A DNA stretch of 5,630 bases, taken from DATMER01 sp035536935 (GTDB lineage: Bacteria > Acidobacteriota > Thermoanaerobaculia > Multivoradales > UBA5704). The translations under genes and the position numbers were made by a program. A model generated the notes under the pieces. That model saw only the letters and a program-made list of their open reading frames with translations, was not told the DNA's origin and made no database searches. The DNA lies in the NCBI GenBank assembly GCA_035536935.1, contig DATLNC010000152.1, positions 1 through 5,630 on the forward strand. The letters are read 5' to 3'. Shown here piece by piece: positions 1-5,584 of the stretch; position 1 is the stretch's first letter, and every line of letters starts with the position of its first letter.

Positions 1-35
1 ACAATTCCATTGACGATGTCAGCCTTGCCAGCCAT
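1..35 (-). CDS. HU/IHF-family DNA-binding protein, N-terminal fragment
   Basis: Only the first 11 codons are present; the gene runs off the low-coordinate edge. They read MAGKADIVNGI, which resembles the start of HU/IHF-family nucleoid proteins (typically K-A-D-I/L-V at residues 3-8, opening helix 1). Such proteins are small dimers that bend DNA and organise the chromosome. The start is well supported: a very strong Shine-Dalgarno, AAGGAGG at 43-49, sits 7-8 nt before the ATG, and a promoter lies further upstream at 85-113. The strong ribosome site fits an abundant protein. The family call rests on 11 residues, so it is tentative; the presence of a translated gene start here is much safer than its identity. 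Confidence 0.6.
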   Translation of the reverse strand, partial: MAGKADIVNGI

Positions 36-84
36 CTCCTCTCCTCCTTGATACGTGTCTTTTGGGCGAAAGTGACCGGCCGAA

Positions 85-113
85 ACGATATGGCAAGCAG
101 AGGGGACTGTCAA
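85..113 (-). promoter_or_regulatory. Sigma70-type promoter of the HU-like gene
   Basis: On the minus strand, TTGACA (108-113, perfect -35) is followed after 17 bp by TATCGT (85-90, 4 of 6 to the -10 consensus). The expected transcript start is near position 78, giving a leader of about 43 nt that contains the AAGGAGG ribosome site. The promoter lies entirely in the gap between the rsmB stop and the HU-like start, so this gene can be expressed independently of fmt-rsmB. No convincing terminator separates it from rsmB, so read-through is also possible. Confidence 0.7.
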
Positions 114-137
114 TACGAGAAAACGCAGAGGAACCGT

Positions 138-1550
138 TTAAATACGGGCTTTCCTGAGCACGTGGACGGTGAAACCGTCGTGGTCTCCGCCGCTGAGCAC
201 GCGCCAGCCGCCGGAGTCGAGGAGCCCGCCGGCGAGCGGCCCGTCCAGCACGCCTTCGAGCGGCACCGGCGCGAAGTCGGAGTGCGCGGAAAGGAAACGG
301 GCGACGACGTCCTCGTTCTCCTCGCGCTCCAGCGAACAGGTGATGGCCACGAGCACGCCTCCGGGCGCCACCAGCGGCGCGCCCCCTTCGAGCAATCGCA
401 GCGCCAGCCGCGTCAAGCGCCCGATCTCCCCCTCGCTGATCCGCCACTTGAGCTCCGGATGGCGGCGCAGCGTCCCCGTGCCGGTGCAGGGCAGGTCGAG
501 GATCACGCGGTCGAACGGACCGCGCACGGCCGGAGCGCCCGCGTCCGCCACGAGCAGCGGCAGAGGGCGGCGCAGCCGGCGCAGATTGGAGCGCAGCACC
601 AGAGCCCGCGGCAGCGAAACGTCCGCGGCCGTGACGCGCACTCCGGGCTCGCTGGCGATCAGCGAAAAGCTTTTGCCTCCCGGCGCCGCGGCCGCGTCGA
701 ACACCCGCTCGCCGGGGCGCGGCGGCGGTATCAGGGCCGCGGCCTGGCTCGCCTCGTCCTGGATGTAGAAGTCCCCGTTGCGGAAGGCGGCGGTGCCCAG
801 GGGGCTGCCGCGGCGCACGGTGAGGCCGAGCGGCGGGAGCGTCGCGGGCTCCACTTCCAGCCCGTCGTCGATCAGCGCCTCGGCGAGCAGCTCGCGCCCG
901 CCGCGGTCGCGGAAGGCGAGGAGCTGCATCGGCTTGGGCTGGTTGTTCGCCTCCAGCAGCTCCAGCGTCCGCTCGCGGCCGAAGCGCTCGAGCCAGCGCG
1001 CCACGAGGAAGTCGGGATGGCTGTGGAGGACCGCCAGCCGCCGCACCGGATCGGCCTCGTCGACCGGCCAGTCTTCCAGGCGCGGCGCGCGGGCGATGCG
1101 GCGCAGCACGCCGTTGACGAAGCTCGCGCCGCCGCGGTGGGTGAGCTGGTGCGCCTGCTCCACGGCCTCATGGACCGCGGCGTGCGCGGGCACCCGGTCC
1201 AGGAAGAAGAGCTGGTAGGCAGAGATGCGCAGCGGCGCTTGCAGCGCGGGCTCGATCTGGTCGAAGCTCCGGCTGCTCGCCTGGGAAATGATGTGGTCGA
1301 GCCGCCGGAGCCAGCGCAGAGTCCCCATGACGAGCTCGCGCAGCAGGCCCTGGTCGCGCTCGTCGAAGCGGGCGAGGGCCGTGTCGAGGAACGACTCCAC
1401 GGGCGACAGCGACTGCAGCGTCCGATCCAGCACCCAGCCGGCGGCGGAGCGCACGTTGTCCTGCGGCGTCCGCCGCGGCGTGAGCTTGCGGCTGCGGGTG
1501 TTGCCCAGTTGGGACTTCGCGGTGGAGCTGTGCTCTCTACGTCGGGTCAT
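138..1550 (-). CDS. rsmB: 16S rRNA (cytosine-C5) methyltransferase RsmB
   Basis: The 470-residue protein (E. coli RsmB is 429) is predicted to methylate C5 of a cytosine in 16S rRNA (C967 in E. coli) using S-adenosylmethionine, in the cytoplasm. Residues about 30-160 form a NusB-like helical RNA-binding domain. The catalytic Rossmann domain carries FYIQDEASQ (261-269), the SAM loop FDAAAAPGGKS (284-294), acidic D310 and D336, motif IV DLPCTGTG (352-359, C355) and motif VI TCSL (404-407, C405). Both family cysteines, the catalytic nucleophile of motif VI and the product-release cysteine of motif IV, are kept. Motif IV has DLPC rather than the commoner DAPC. A basic tail of about 30 residues precedes the NusB-like domain. 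The frame stays open upstream into fmt, but the ATG at 1550, 4 bp after the fmt stop, gives a family-like length. No Shine-Dalgarno is visible there, which suggests translational coupling to fmt. Confidence 0.95.
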   Translation of the reverse strand: MTRRREHSSTAKSQLGNTRSRKLTPRRTPQDNVRSAAGWVLDRTLQSLSPVESFLDTALARFDERDQGLLRELVMGTLRWLRRLDHIISQASSRSFDQIEPALQAPLRISAYQLFFLDRVPAHAAVHEAVEQAHQLTHRGGASFVNGVLRRIARAPRLEDWPVDEADPVRRLAVLHSHPDFLVARWLERFGRERTLELLEANNQPKPMQLLAFRDRGGRELLAEALIDDGLEVEPATLPPLGLTVRRGSPLGTAAFRNGDFYIQDEASQAAALIPPPRPGERVFDAAAAPGGKSFSLIASEPGVRVTAADVSLPRALVLRSNLRRLRRPLPLLVADAGAPAVRGPFDRVILDLPCTGTGTLRRHPELKWRISEGEIGRLTRLALRLLEGGAPLVAPGGVLVAITCSLEREENEDVVARFLSAHSDFAPVPLEGVLDGPLAGGLLDSGGWRVLSGGDHDGFTVHVLRKARI

Positions 1551-1554
1551 AGGA

Positions 1555-2520
1555 TCAGGAGAAGGTTTCGCCGGCGCGCAGGCGCTCGCCGTTGGCGAAG
1601 TCCGAGGCGCGCAGCGGTTTGCGGCCGGGCCGCTGGAGCTCTGAGATGCCGAGCACCGTGGCGCCCTTGCTCGGGCCGCAGACCACGGCCAGCCGGCCGT
1701 CACGGAGACCCAGAAAGGTCCCGGGCGCGACTTCCGTTGCCTCATGCGATGTTTCATGCAAAACGTCAACCCGCACCAGCTTGACCGGCTCGCCCCGCAG
1801 CTCCGCGGAGAGTCCGGGCCAGGGGGTGAAGGCGCGCAGCCGGTCGGCGATCTCGCGGGCGGGGCGGGTCCAATCCACCCTTCCGCTCTCGCGGGTGAGC
1901 CGCGGCGCGTAGGTGGCGTGGGGATCGTCCTGCGGCTGCGGCACGACCTCGCCCCGCGCCATCGCTTCGAGGGTCCTGACCATCAGGCGCCCGCCCATGT
2001 CCGCCAGGCGCCGCGACAGCTCACCCGCAGTCTCATCGGGGCCGATCTCCGTCTCCTCGCGCAGCAGCATGGGCCCGGTGTCGAGGCCCTCCTCCATGAG
2101 CATGGTGGTCACGCCCGTGCGGGGATCGCCGGCGGCGATGGCCGCCTGGATGGGCGCGGCGCCGCGCCACCTGGGGAGCAGCGAGGCATGGAGGTTGACG
2201 CAGCCATGCTTCGGGAGGCGCAGAAGAGCGGTCGGGAAGATCTGTCCGAAGGCCACGACCACGGCCACGCCCGGGTTGAGCTCCGCGGCCCGGGCCAGGA
2301 ACGCGGGATCGCGGACCCTGGCCGGCTGGATCACTTCGAGACCGCGCTCGCGCGCCCATGCCGCCACGGGCGGGTCCGCGAGCTTGAGGCCGCGGCCCAC
2401 GGGCCGGGAGGGCTGCGTCACCACCGCCATCGGAGACCGCCCGGCCTCGACGAGCGCCGCCAGTGTCGGGACCGCGAGCTCCGGCGTGCCGAAGAAGAGG
2501 ATCCGCTCGAAGGCCGGCAT
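1555..2520 (-). CDS. fmt: Methionyl-tRNA formyltransferase
   Basis: The 321-residue protein (E. coli Fmt is 315) transfers a formyl group from 10-formyltetrahydrofolate to initiator Met-tRNA, so that bacterial translation can begin with formylmethionine. The N-terminal formyltransferase domain starts with ILFFGTPELAVPTL (7-20), matching the family start. It contains the catalytic triad N109, H111 and D147 within VNLHASLLPRWRGAAPIQ (108-125) and GLDTGPML (145-152). The C-terminal tRNA-binding domain shows FTPWPG (231-236) and ELQRPGRKPL (294-303). The ATG at 2520 was chosen because the family start falls right after it; an upstream in-frame ATG at 2577 would add 19 unrelated residues lying across the terminator hairpin. 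No Shine-Dalgarno is evident. It is followed after 4 bp by rsmB, a common pairing; the frequent upstream partner def (peptide deformylase) is not here. Confidence 0.96.
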   Translation of the reverse strand: MPAFERILFFGTPELAVPTLAALVEAGRSPMAVVTQPSRPVGRGLKLADPPVAAWARERGLEVIQPARVRDPAFLARAAELNPGVAVVVAFGQIFPTALLRLPKHGCVNLHASLLPRWRGAAPIQAAIAAGDPRTGVTTMLMEEGLDTGPMLLREETEIGPDETAGELSRRLADMGGRLMVRTLEAMARGEVVPQPQDDPHATYAPRLTRESGRVDWTRPAREIADRLRAFTPWPGLSAELRGEPVKLVRVDVLHETSHEATEVAPGTFLGLRDGRLAVVCGPSKGATVLGISELQRPGRKPLRASDFANGERLRAGETFS

Positions 2521-2528
2521 GGCCCGCG

Positions 2529-2537
2529 AGGATAGCA
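2529..2537 (-). promoter_or_regulatory. Possible extended -10 element for fmt-rsmB
   Basis: The minus strand reads TGC then TATCCT, an extended -10 (TGn plus a hexamer 4 of 6 to consensus). No recognisable -35 precedes it. Transcription would start about 6-7 nt downstream, near 2522, only 1-3 nt before the fmt ATG, so the message would be almost leaderless. This fits the absence of a Shine-Dalgarno before fmt. With no -35 and one short motif, this is a suggestion only; the operon must be transcribed from somewhere after the terminator at 2545-2575 or by read-through. Confidence 0.35.
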
Positions 2538-2544
2538 CCCCTGG

Positions 2545-2575
2545 AAATGGAAACGCCCCGCCGGGAAGGCGGGGC
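2545..2575 (-). terminator. Rho-independent terminator after the Ig-like gene
   Basis: In minus-strand RNA, GCCCCGCC (2568-2575) pairs perfectly with GGCGGGGC (2555-2562) around the 5-nt loop UUCCC. It is followed by G, UUUCC and AUUUCC, a weak interrupted U-tract. It begins 35 bp after the stop of the Ig-like protein gene and ends before fmt, so it separates the two units. The broken U-tract lowers certainty about efficiency. Confidence 0.7.
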
Positions 2576-2610
2576 ATCGGGAGCAGGAGACCGGGTGCGG
2601 CCTACGGTGC

Positions 2611-3828
2611 CTACGGGTTATGGACCACGATCACGCGCTTGCCGATGTAGGTATCGATGCCCGTGTCATCGCGCACCAGGACCTCCAGATCGTGGTTGCC
2701 GTCGGCCAGTTGGGTGGTGTCGACGTTGGCGATCCAGCCGGAGATGGCGCTGTCCGGATAACCCGGGTAAAAGGAATTGACATCCGGGCGCGGCAGGCCG
2801 ATCGCGGCCTCGGCCGCGTACTGGCCGTCGATGTACACGAAGACCTGATGGACCCCTTCGATGTCGAGCGCCCAGCCCAGGACCTGCATCGTGTCGCTGT
2901 AGACCCCGCCCGGCACCGGCGTGTGGACGTCGCCGAAGGACAGCTCGTTGCCGAGATCCTCGTCGCAGAGGAAGGTGACGTTGAGCTCGCCGATGTTGGT
3001 CACCTGGTCGGCGTGGTCGCCGGCGCGGATGGTGATCACGTGCGAGCCGGGGCTGTAGCCGAGGAAGGTCATGAGCGCGCCCACGTCGAGCACGAAGCGG
3101 AAGCCGCTGTGCGGAGCGTCCTTGACGTGCGGGAAGACGGGCTCGAGGTCGAGCCGGGGCAGGCCGTAGCAATCGGACAGGCCGCCCTCGACCGCCGAGA
3201 AGCGGCAGCTCGTCTCCGAGCTGGCCATGAGCGCGCGGTCGATCAGCAGCTCCACGTAGCCGACGCCCTCATCCTCCTCGCTCAGCCCGACGTCCATGGC
3301 ATAGCCGGTGATGACGCTGTACCGGCGATCCGGGTCGGCGACGTCGCAGTTGCCCCGGAACTCGGCCTGGTGCGCGGGGAACTCGATCTTGCCGAAGGGC
3401 TTCAGGTTGTGCGGGTTGTTGAGGAACTCGATGACCACGGCATTGAGGAAGCGGGTCTCGCCCGCCTTGGTCAGCACCTGCGCCTCGACCTTGTGCATGC
3501 CGTTGAGGTACCTGGACGTGTCGATGAAGTAGCCGAAGCCGGGCGCCTTTGAATTGGGGTAGCCCGGGTACTTCTTCTTCACGCTCGGGCGGCCCTGGCC
3601 ATAGTGGGCGCGGCCCGCGGGCTCGCCGTCGACGTAGATGTCGACCGCCGCGATGCCGCTGTCGTCCAGCGCCCAGCCCACGACGCCCAGCAGGCCGGCT
3701 CCGGCGTTGCCGCGGTCCACCTTGCCGTCCAGATGTCCGAACGGCTGCGCTGGCTGCGCTGCCCACACGGGGGTGGTCACCGCCGCCATCGCCAACACAC
3801 AGATACCCAGGATGACGTTGCGCTTCAT
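2611..3828 (-). CDS. Secreted protein with three Ig-like modules
   Basis: The 405-residue protein starts with a Sec signal peptide: basic MKRN, a hydrophobic stretch, and a likely signal peptidase I cut after VWA at residue 23. The mature part consists of three diverged copies of one beta-rich module (about 29-138, 145-290 and 297-405). Each opens with FG-x-[LIV] (30, 145, 298), then a GWALD or GYAMD strand and a Y-[IV]-D-G or LLID strand. Modules 1 and 3 share RPxV...YPGYP..S (80-92, 347-360) and a closing D/NG-x-H strand. The middle module is longer and holds all four mature cysteines (C161, C208, C220, C288). This pattern resembles Ig-like modules common in large bacterial extracellular proteins; no enzyme motif, membrane anchor or sorting signal is present. 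The likely role is binding or scaffolding outside the inner membrane; the ligand is unknown. The ATG at 3828 is chosen over one at 3858 because it begins the signal peptide and has AGGAG (3836-3840) 7 nt upstream. It has its own promoter and terminator. Confidence 0.85.
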   Translation of the reverse strand: MKRNVILGICVLAMAAVTTPVWAAQPAQPFGHLDGKVDRGNAGAGLLGVVGWALDDSGIAAVDIYVDGEPAGRAHYGQGRPSVKKKYPGYPNSKAPGFGYFIDTSRYLNGMHKVEAQVLTKAGETRFLNAVVIEFLNNPHNLKPFGKIEFPAHQAEFRGNCDVADPDRRYSVITGYAMDVGLSEEDEGVGYVELLIDRALMASSETSCRFSAVEGGLSDCYGLPRLDLEPVFPHVKDAPHSGFRFVLDVGALMTFLGYSPGSHVITIRAGDHADQVTNIGELNVTFLCDEDLGNELSFGDVHTPVPGGVYSDTMQVLGWALDIEGVHQVFVYIDGQYAAEAAIGLPRPDVNSFYPGYPDSAISGWIANVDTTQLADGNHDLEVLVRDDTGIDTYIGKRVIVVHNP

Positions 3829-3906
3829 CGGTCTTCTCCTCGCGACCGGCGGCGACAACCACGCCGGAATCCAACGAAAGCTGGTGATGTCTAAAGTATT
3901 ACGTGA

Positions 3907-3943
3907 ACTTTCGCCGATTGTAAAGCGGCCTATAGACGAAAGT
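3907..3943. repeat. 7-bp inverted repeat across the promoter, possible operator
   Basis: ACTTTCG (3907-3913) and its exact complement CGAAAGT (3937-3943) lie on either side of the -10, with arm centres 30 bp apart, about three helical turns. One arm overlaps the -35 and the other covers the predicted transcript start. A further ACGAAAG (3874-3880) lies in the leader, repeating ACGAAAG at 3936-3942. Binding of a regulator is inferred only from this placement. Confidence 0.4.
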
Positions 3944-3946
3944 CAA
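3917..3946 (-). promoter_or_regulatory. Sigma70-type promoter of the Ig-like gene
   Basis: On the minus strand, TTGACT (3941-3946, 5 of 6) is followed after 18 bp by TACAAT (3917-3922, 5 of 6). The surrounding DNA is clearly AT-richer than the genes. The predicted start near 3910 gives a leader of about 80 nt before the ATG at 3828. Arms of an inverted repeat (3907-3943) overlap the -35 and the start point, which would suit a repressor. Confidence 0.75.
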
Positions 3947-3962
3947 TAGCTGTTCCCATTCC

Positions 3963-3989
3963 CCCTCTCCCCCATGCCGGGGGAGAGGG
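3963..3989 (-). terminator. Palindromic hairpin after the deacetylase gene
   Basis: CCCTCTCCCCC (3963-3973) and GGGGGAGAGGG (3979-3989) form a perfect 11-bp stem with a 5-nt loop, starting 3 bp after the deacetylase stop codon. Its place suggests transcript ending or 3'-end protection for the sigma-deacetylase message. No U-tract follows on the minus strand (next is GGAATGGGAAC), so it is not a canonical Rho-independent terminator. Similar CCCTCTCCCC/GGGGAGAGGG palindromes are scattered as intergenic repeats in many GC-rich genomes, so this may be a dispersed repeat. Confidence 0.5.
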
Positions 3990-3992
3990 AGC

Positions 3993-4931
3993 TCAAGGAC
4001 GTGAGCCGGCAAGTCCTGCGAGATTGGCTTCCACCAGCCTGGGCAGGCTGGCCAGGTCGTAGCCGCCTTCGAGGACGGCGAGCAGACGGCCGCCGCAGAT
4101 CTCGTCGGCGAGGGCGCGCAGCCACTCCCCCCAGCTCCGGAAGCCTTCCTCGGTGACGCGCATGCCCCCGAGGGGATCGTTCTGCCAGGCGTCGAAGCCG
4201 GCGGAGACGAGGAGGATGTCCGGGGCAAAGGCGCGCAGGGCCGGGATCACCCGGCCCTGGATCGCCTCGGCGTAGCCCGCGTCGTCCGTGCCGGCCGGCA
4301 GCGGCACGTTGAGGGTCGCGCCCTCCCCGTCGCCGATGCCGGTCTCCGACGCGGCGCCGGTCCCGGGATAGAAAGGGTACTGGTGGGTGCTGGCGTAGAA
4401 GACGTCGGCCCGGCGCTCGAACAGGTGCTGCGTGCCGTTGCCGTGATGCACGTCGAAGTCGAAGATCGCGACCCTCTCCGCCCCCTTGCGCCGCAGGTGC
4501 TCGGCGGCCACGGCCACGTTGTTGAAGAAGCAGAAGCCCATCGCGACCGCCCGCTCGGCGTGGTGCCCCGGCGGGCGCACCGCGGCAAAGGCCCGGTGGT
4601 CTCCTCCACCGGACGCAAAAGCCCAGTCCGCAGCGGCCAGCGTCGTCTCCACCGCGGCCCAGGCGGCCTCCCAGGTGCCGGACGACAGCGGGTTGTCCGC
4701 CGAGTCGAGCAGCGAGTCGCCGCGCTGAACGGCGCGCTCGAAGCGCTCGACGTAGCGCTCCTCGTGAAGAGCGAGAACCGCTTGCCTCGCGTCCCCCTCC
4801 CACTTTTCCTCCATGACGTCCCAGCCCTGGGCGCGAAGATGGTTCACGATCCCCGAGAGCCGCTCGGGCCGCTCGGGATAGCCGCGGGGCGAGCGATGCT
4901 GGAGGCATCGGGGGTCGGTGAAGACGCGCAT
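3993..4931 (-). CDS. Class II histone-deacetylase-like zinc amidohydrolase
   Basis: The 312-residue protein belongs to the arginase/deacetylase fold (bacterial HDAC-like, AcuC or acetylpolyamine amidohydrolase relatives). These enzymes hydrolyse acetyl-lysine or acetylated amines with an active-site zinc. Visible motifs in order: YPERPERL (18-25), RPPGHHA (119-125, charge-relay H123/H124), GFCFFNNVAVAA (132-143), FDFDVHHGNGT (157-167, zinc ligands D160 and H162), SAGFDA..DPLGG (243-256, third ligand D247) and LEGGYD (287-292, Y291, the transition-state tyrosine). All catalytic residues are kept, so it should be active. No signal peptide is seen, so it is probably cytoplasmic; the substrate cannot be read from sequence. 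The ATG at 4931 fits the family start, but no Shine-Dalgarno precedes it, and a GTG at 4949 is an alternative. Its start overlaps the end of the sigma gene by 88 bp, implying co-transcription. Confidence 0.93.
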   Translation of the reverse strand: MRVFTDPRCLQHRSPRGYPERPERLSGIVNHLRAQGWDVMEEKWEGDARQAVLALHEERYVERFERAVQRGDSLLDSADNPLSSGTWEAAWAAVETTLAAADWAFASGGGDHRAFAAVRPPGHHAERAVAMGFCFFNNVAVAAEHLRRKGAERVAIFDFDVHHGNGTQHLFERRADVFYASTHQYPFYPGTGAASETGIGDGEGATLNVPLPAGTDDAGYAEAIQGRVIPALRAFAPDILLVSAGFDAWQNDPLGGMRVTEEGFRSWGEWLRALADEICGGRLLAVLEGGYDLASLPRLVEANLAGLAGSRP

Positions 4932-5515
4932 GGAGGGATGATAGACCACGTCCGGAGCCGCCTGCGGAGCTGCCGCCTCACCCGGTGCAGCAGCGTGTCC
5001 ACGTACCGCGGCGTGAGCTCGAAGGCGCGGGCGAGATCGCGGCTCCGCCACTCCTCCACCACCGCCAGCCACAGGATGCGGACGTCGCGGCGCGTGAGCC
5101 CCTCCCGGTCGGCCAGGTCCAGGAGGTGCCGCATCAGAATCCGCTCGCCCTCGGACTTCAGCAAGGCTCCCTCGGGGTCCGCGTCCGGGGGATCGAACCG
5201 CTGGAGGCGAGCGATCGGCCCGCCGCCGCGCTTGGCGGCCTTGGCCGCCCGCATCTCGTCGAGCAGGACGCTGTCGGCGACCCGGCCCAGGTAGGTCAGG
5301 ATGCCGTTGCGCTGGATCGCGCGGAGCCGCCGCAGGCGGCGGGGTCCCCCTTGCAGCAGCCGGCAGTAGACCTCCTGGACGCTCTCGACGACCTCATCCG
5401 GGCGGGGCCGCAGCCCCAGGCGACGCATCCCGTCGCGCACGCGCCGGCGCAGCCAGAGGTCGTGGGTCCCCACGACCGTCTCCCAGCCACTCTCTTCTTG
5501 GACTTCAGGGATCAT
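4844..5515 (-). CDS. ECF-like sigma-70 family RNA polymerase sigma factor
   Basis: The 223-residue protein has the two-domain form of ECF sigma factors, which direct RNA polymerase to special promoters. Region 2 spans about 17-98, with the core-binding segment VVESVQEVYCRLL (42-54) and the promoter-melting/-10-recognition segment LTYLGRVADSVLLDEMRAA (73-91), followed by a basic stretch. Region 4 spans about 125-188, with a helix-turn-helix in ILWLAVVEEWRSRDLARAF (147-165) and ELTPRYVDTLLHRVRRQL (166-183) that would contact the -35. The linker is short. Residues from about 190 on are Ser/Pro/Ala-rich, lie in DNA that also encodes the deacetylase start, and look like read-through of a lost stop. 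The ATG at 5515 has AAGGAG (5521-5526) 5 nt upstream, inside a hairpin. No anti-sigma gene is visible in the window; control could come from the leader or an off-window gene. Sequence is more diverged than classic ECF groups, so targets are unknown. Confidence 0.85.
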   Translation of the reverse strand: MIPEVQEESGWETVVGTHDLWLRRRVRDGMRRLGLRPRPDEVVESVQEVYCRLLQGGPRRLRRLRAIQRNGILTYLGRVADSVLLDEMRAAKAAKRGGGPIARLQRFDPPDADPEGALLKSEGERILMRHLLDLADREGLTRRDVRILWLAVVEEWRSRDLARAFELTPRYVDTLLHRVRRQLRRRLRTWSIIPPCASSPTPDASSIARPAAIPSGPSGSRGS

Positions 5516-5543
5516 CTCCGCTCCTTATCGAAAGGGAGCGGAG
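5516..5543 (-). promoter_or_regulatory. Leader hairpin covering the sigma gene's ribosome site
   Basis: In minus-strand RNA, CUCCGCUCC (5535-5543) pairs perfectly with GGAGCGGAG (5516-5524), which ends directly at the AUG (5513-5515). If one C (5534) bulges out, UU-AA pairing extends the stem to 11 bp, with UCGAU as the loop. The 3' arm contains the whole Shine-Dalgarno AAGGAG (5521-5526), so the folded form should block ribosome entry. This could be a translational switch such as a thermometer or a ligand- or protein-responsive leader, or the dyad could act as a DNA operator. The structure is seen; the function is inferred. Confidence 0.55.
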
Positions 5544-5564
5544 GTGGCGCGCAGGCGCAAATCC

Positions 5565-5584
5565 CCCGGGCCTGAAGACCCGGG
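5565..5584 (-). terminator. GC-rich hairpin upstream of the sigma gene
   Basis: In minus-strand RNA, CCCGGGUC (5577-5584) pairs with GGCCCGGG (5565-5572) around the tetraloop UUCA, giving 8 pairs including one G-U. An outer inverted repeat, AAATCCC (minus strand, 5600-5606) with GGGATTT (5559-5565), abuts it. The following GGAUUUGCG has only three U, so it is a weak terminator for an off-window gene, or part of a structured leader of the sigma gene. No clear promoter was found in 5516-5630. Confidence 0.35.

Noticed and set aside
1551..1769. Upstream extension of rsmB by 73 codons into fmt
   Set aside because: The extension lies across the conserved end of fmt, reads as low-complexity Ser/Ala/Pro/Arg sequence, and would make the protein far longer than its family.
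48..1784. Long plus-strand open frame (578 codons) opposite rsmB
   Set aside because: It mirrors rsmB, whose motifs are unmistakable; the translation is Arg/Ala/Glu/Gln-rich with no domain, a typical antisense artefact of high GC.
2620..3552. Plus-strand open frame of 310 codons opposite the Ig-like gene, and a similar one at 4383-5294
   Set aside because: Low-complexity Val/Asp/Arg or Arg/Ser-rich translations without motifs, fully opposite well-supported genes.
3799..3810. Lipoprotein lipobox in the Ig-like protein (LGIC, residues 7-10)
   Set aside because: Isoleucine before the cysteine is not a usual lipobox, and the cysteine falls in the middle of the hydrophobic core; a signal peptidase I site after VWA fits better.
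4932..5072. Upstream extension of the deacetylase by 47 codons
   Set aside because: It lies across sigma region 4, is Gly/Ala/Arg-rich, and the family start matches the ATG at 4931.
3993..5515. Defence or secondary-metabolite system built around the sigma factor and deacetylase
   Set aside because: No nuclease, toxin, transporter or biosynthetic enzyme is nearby; the adjacent genes are a secreted Ig-like protein and housekeeping fmt-rsmB.
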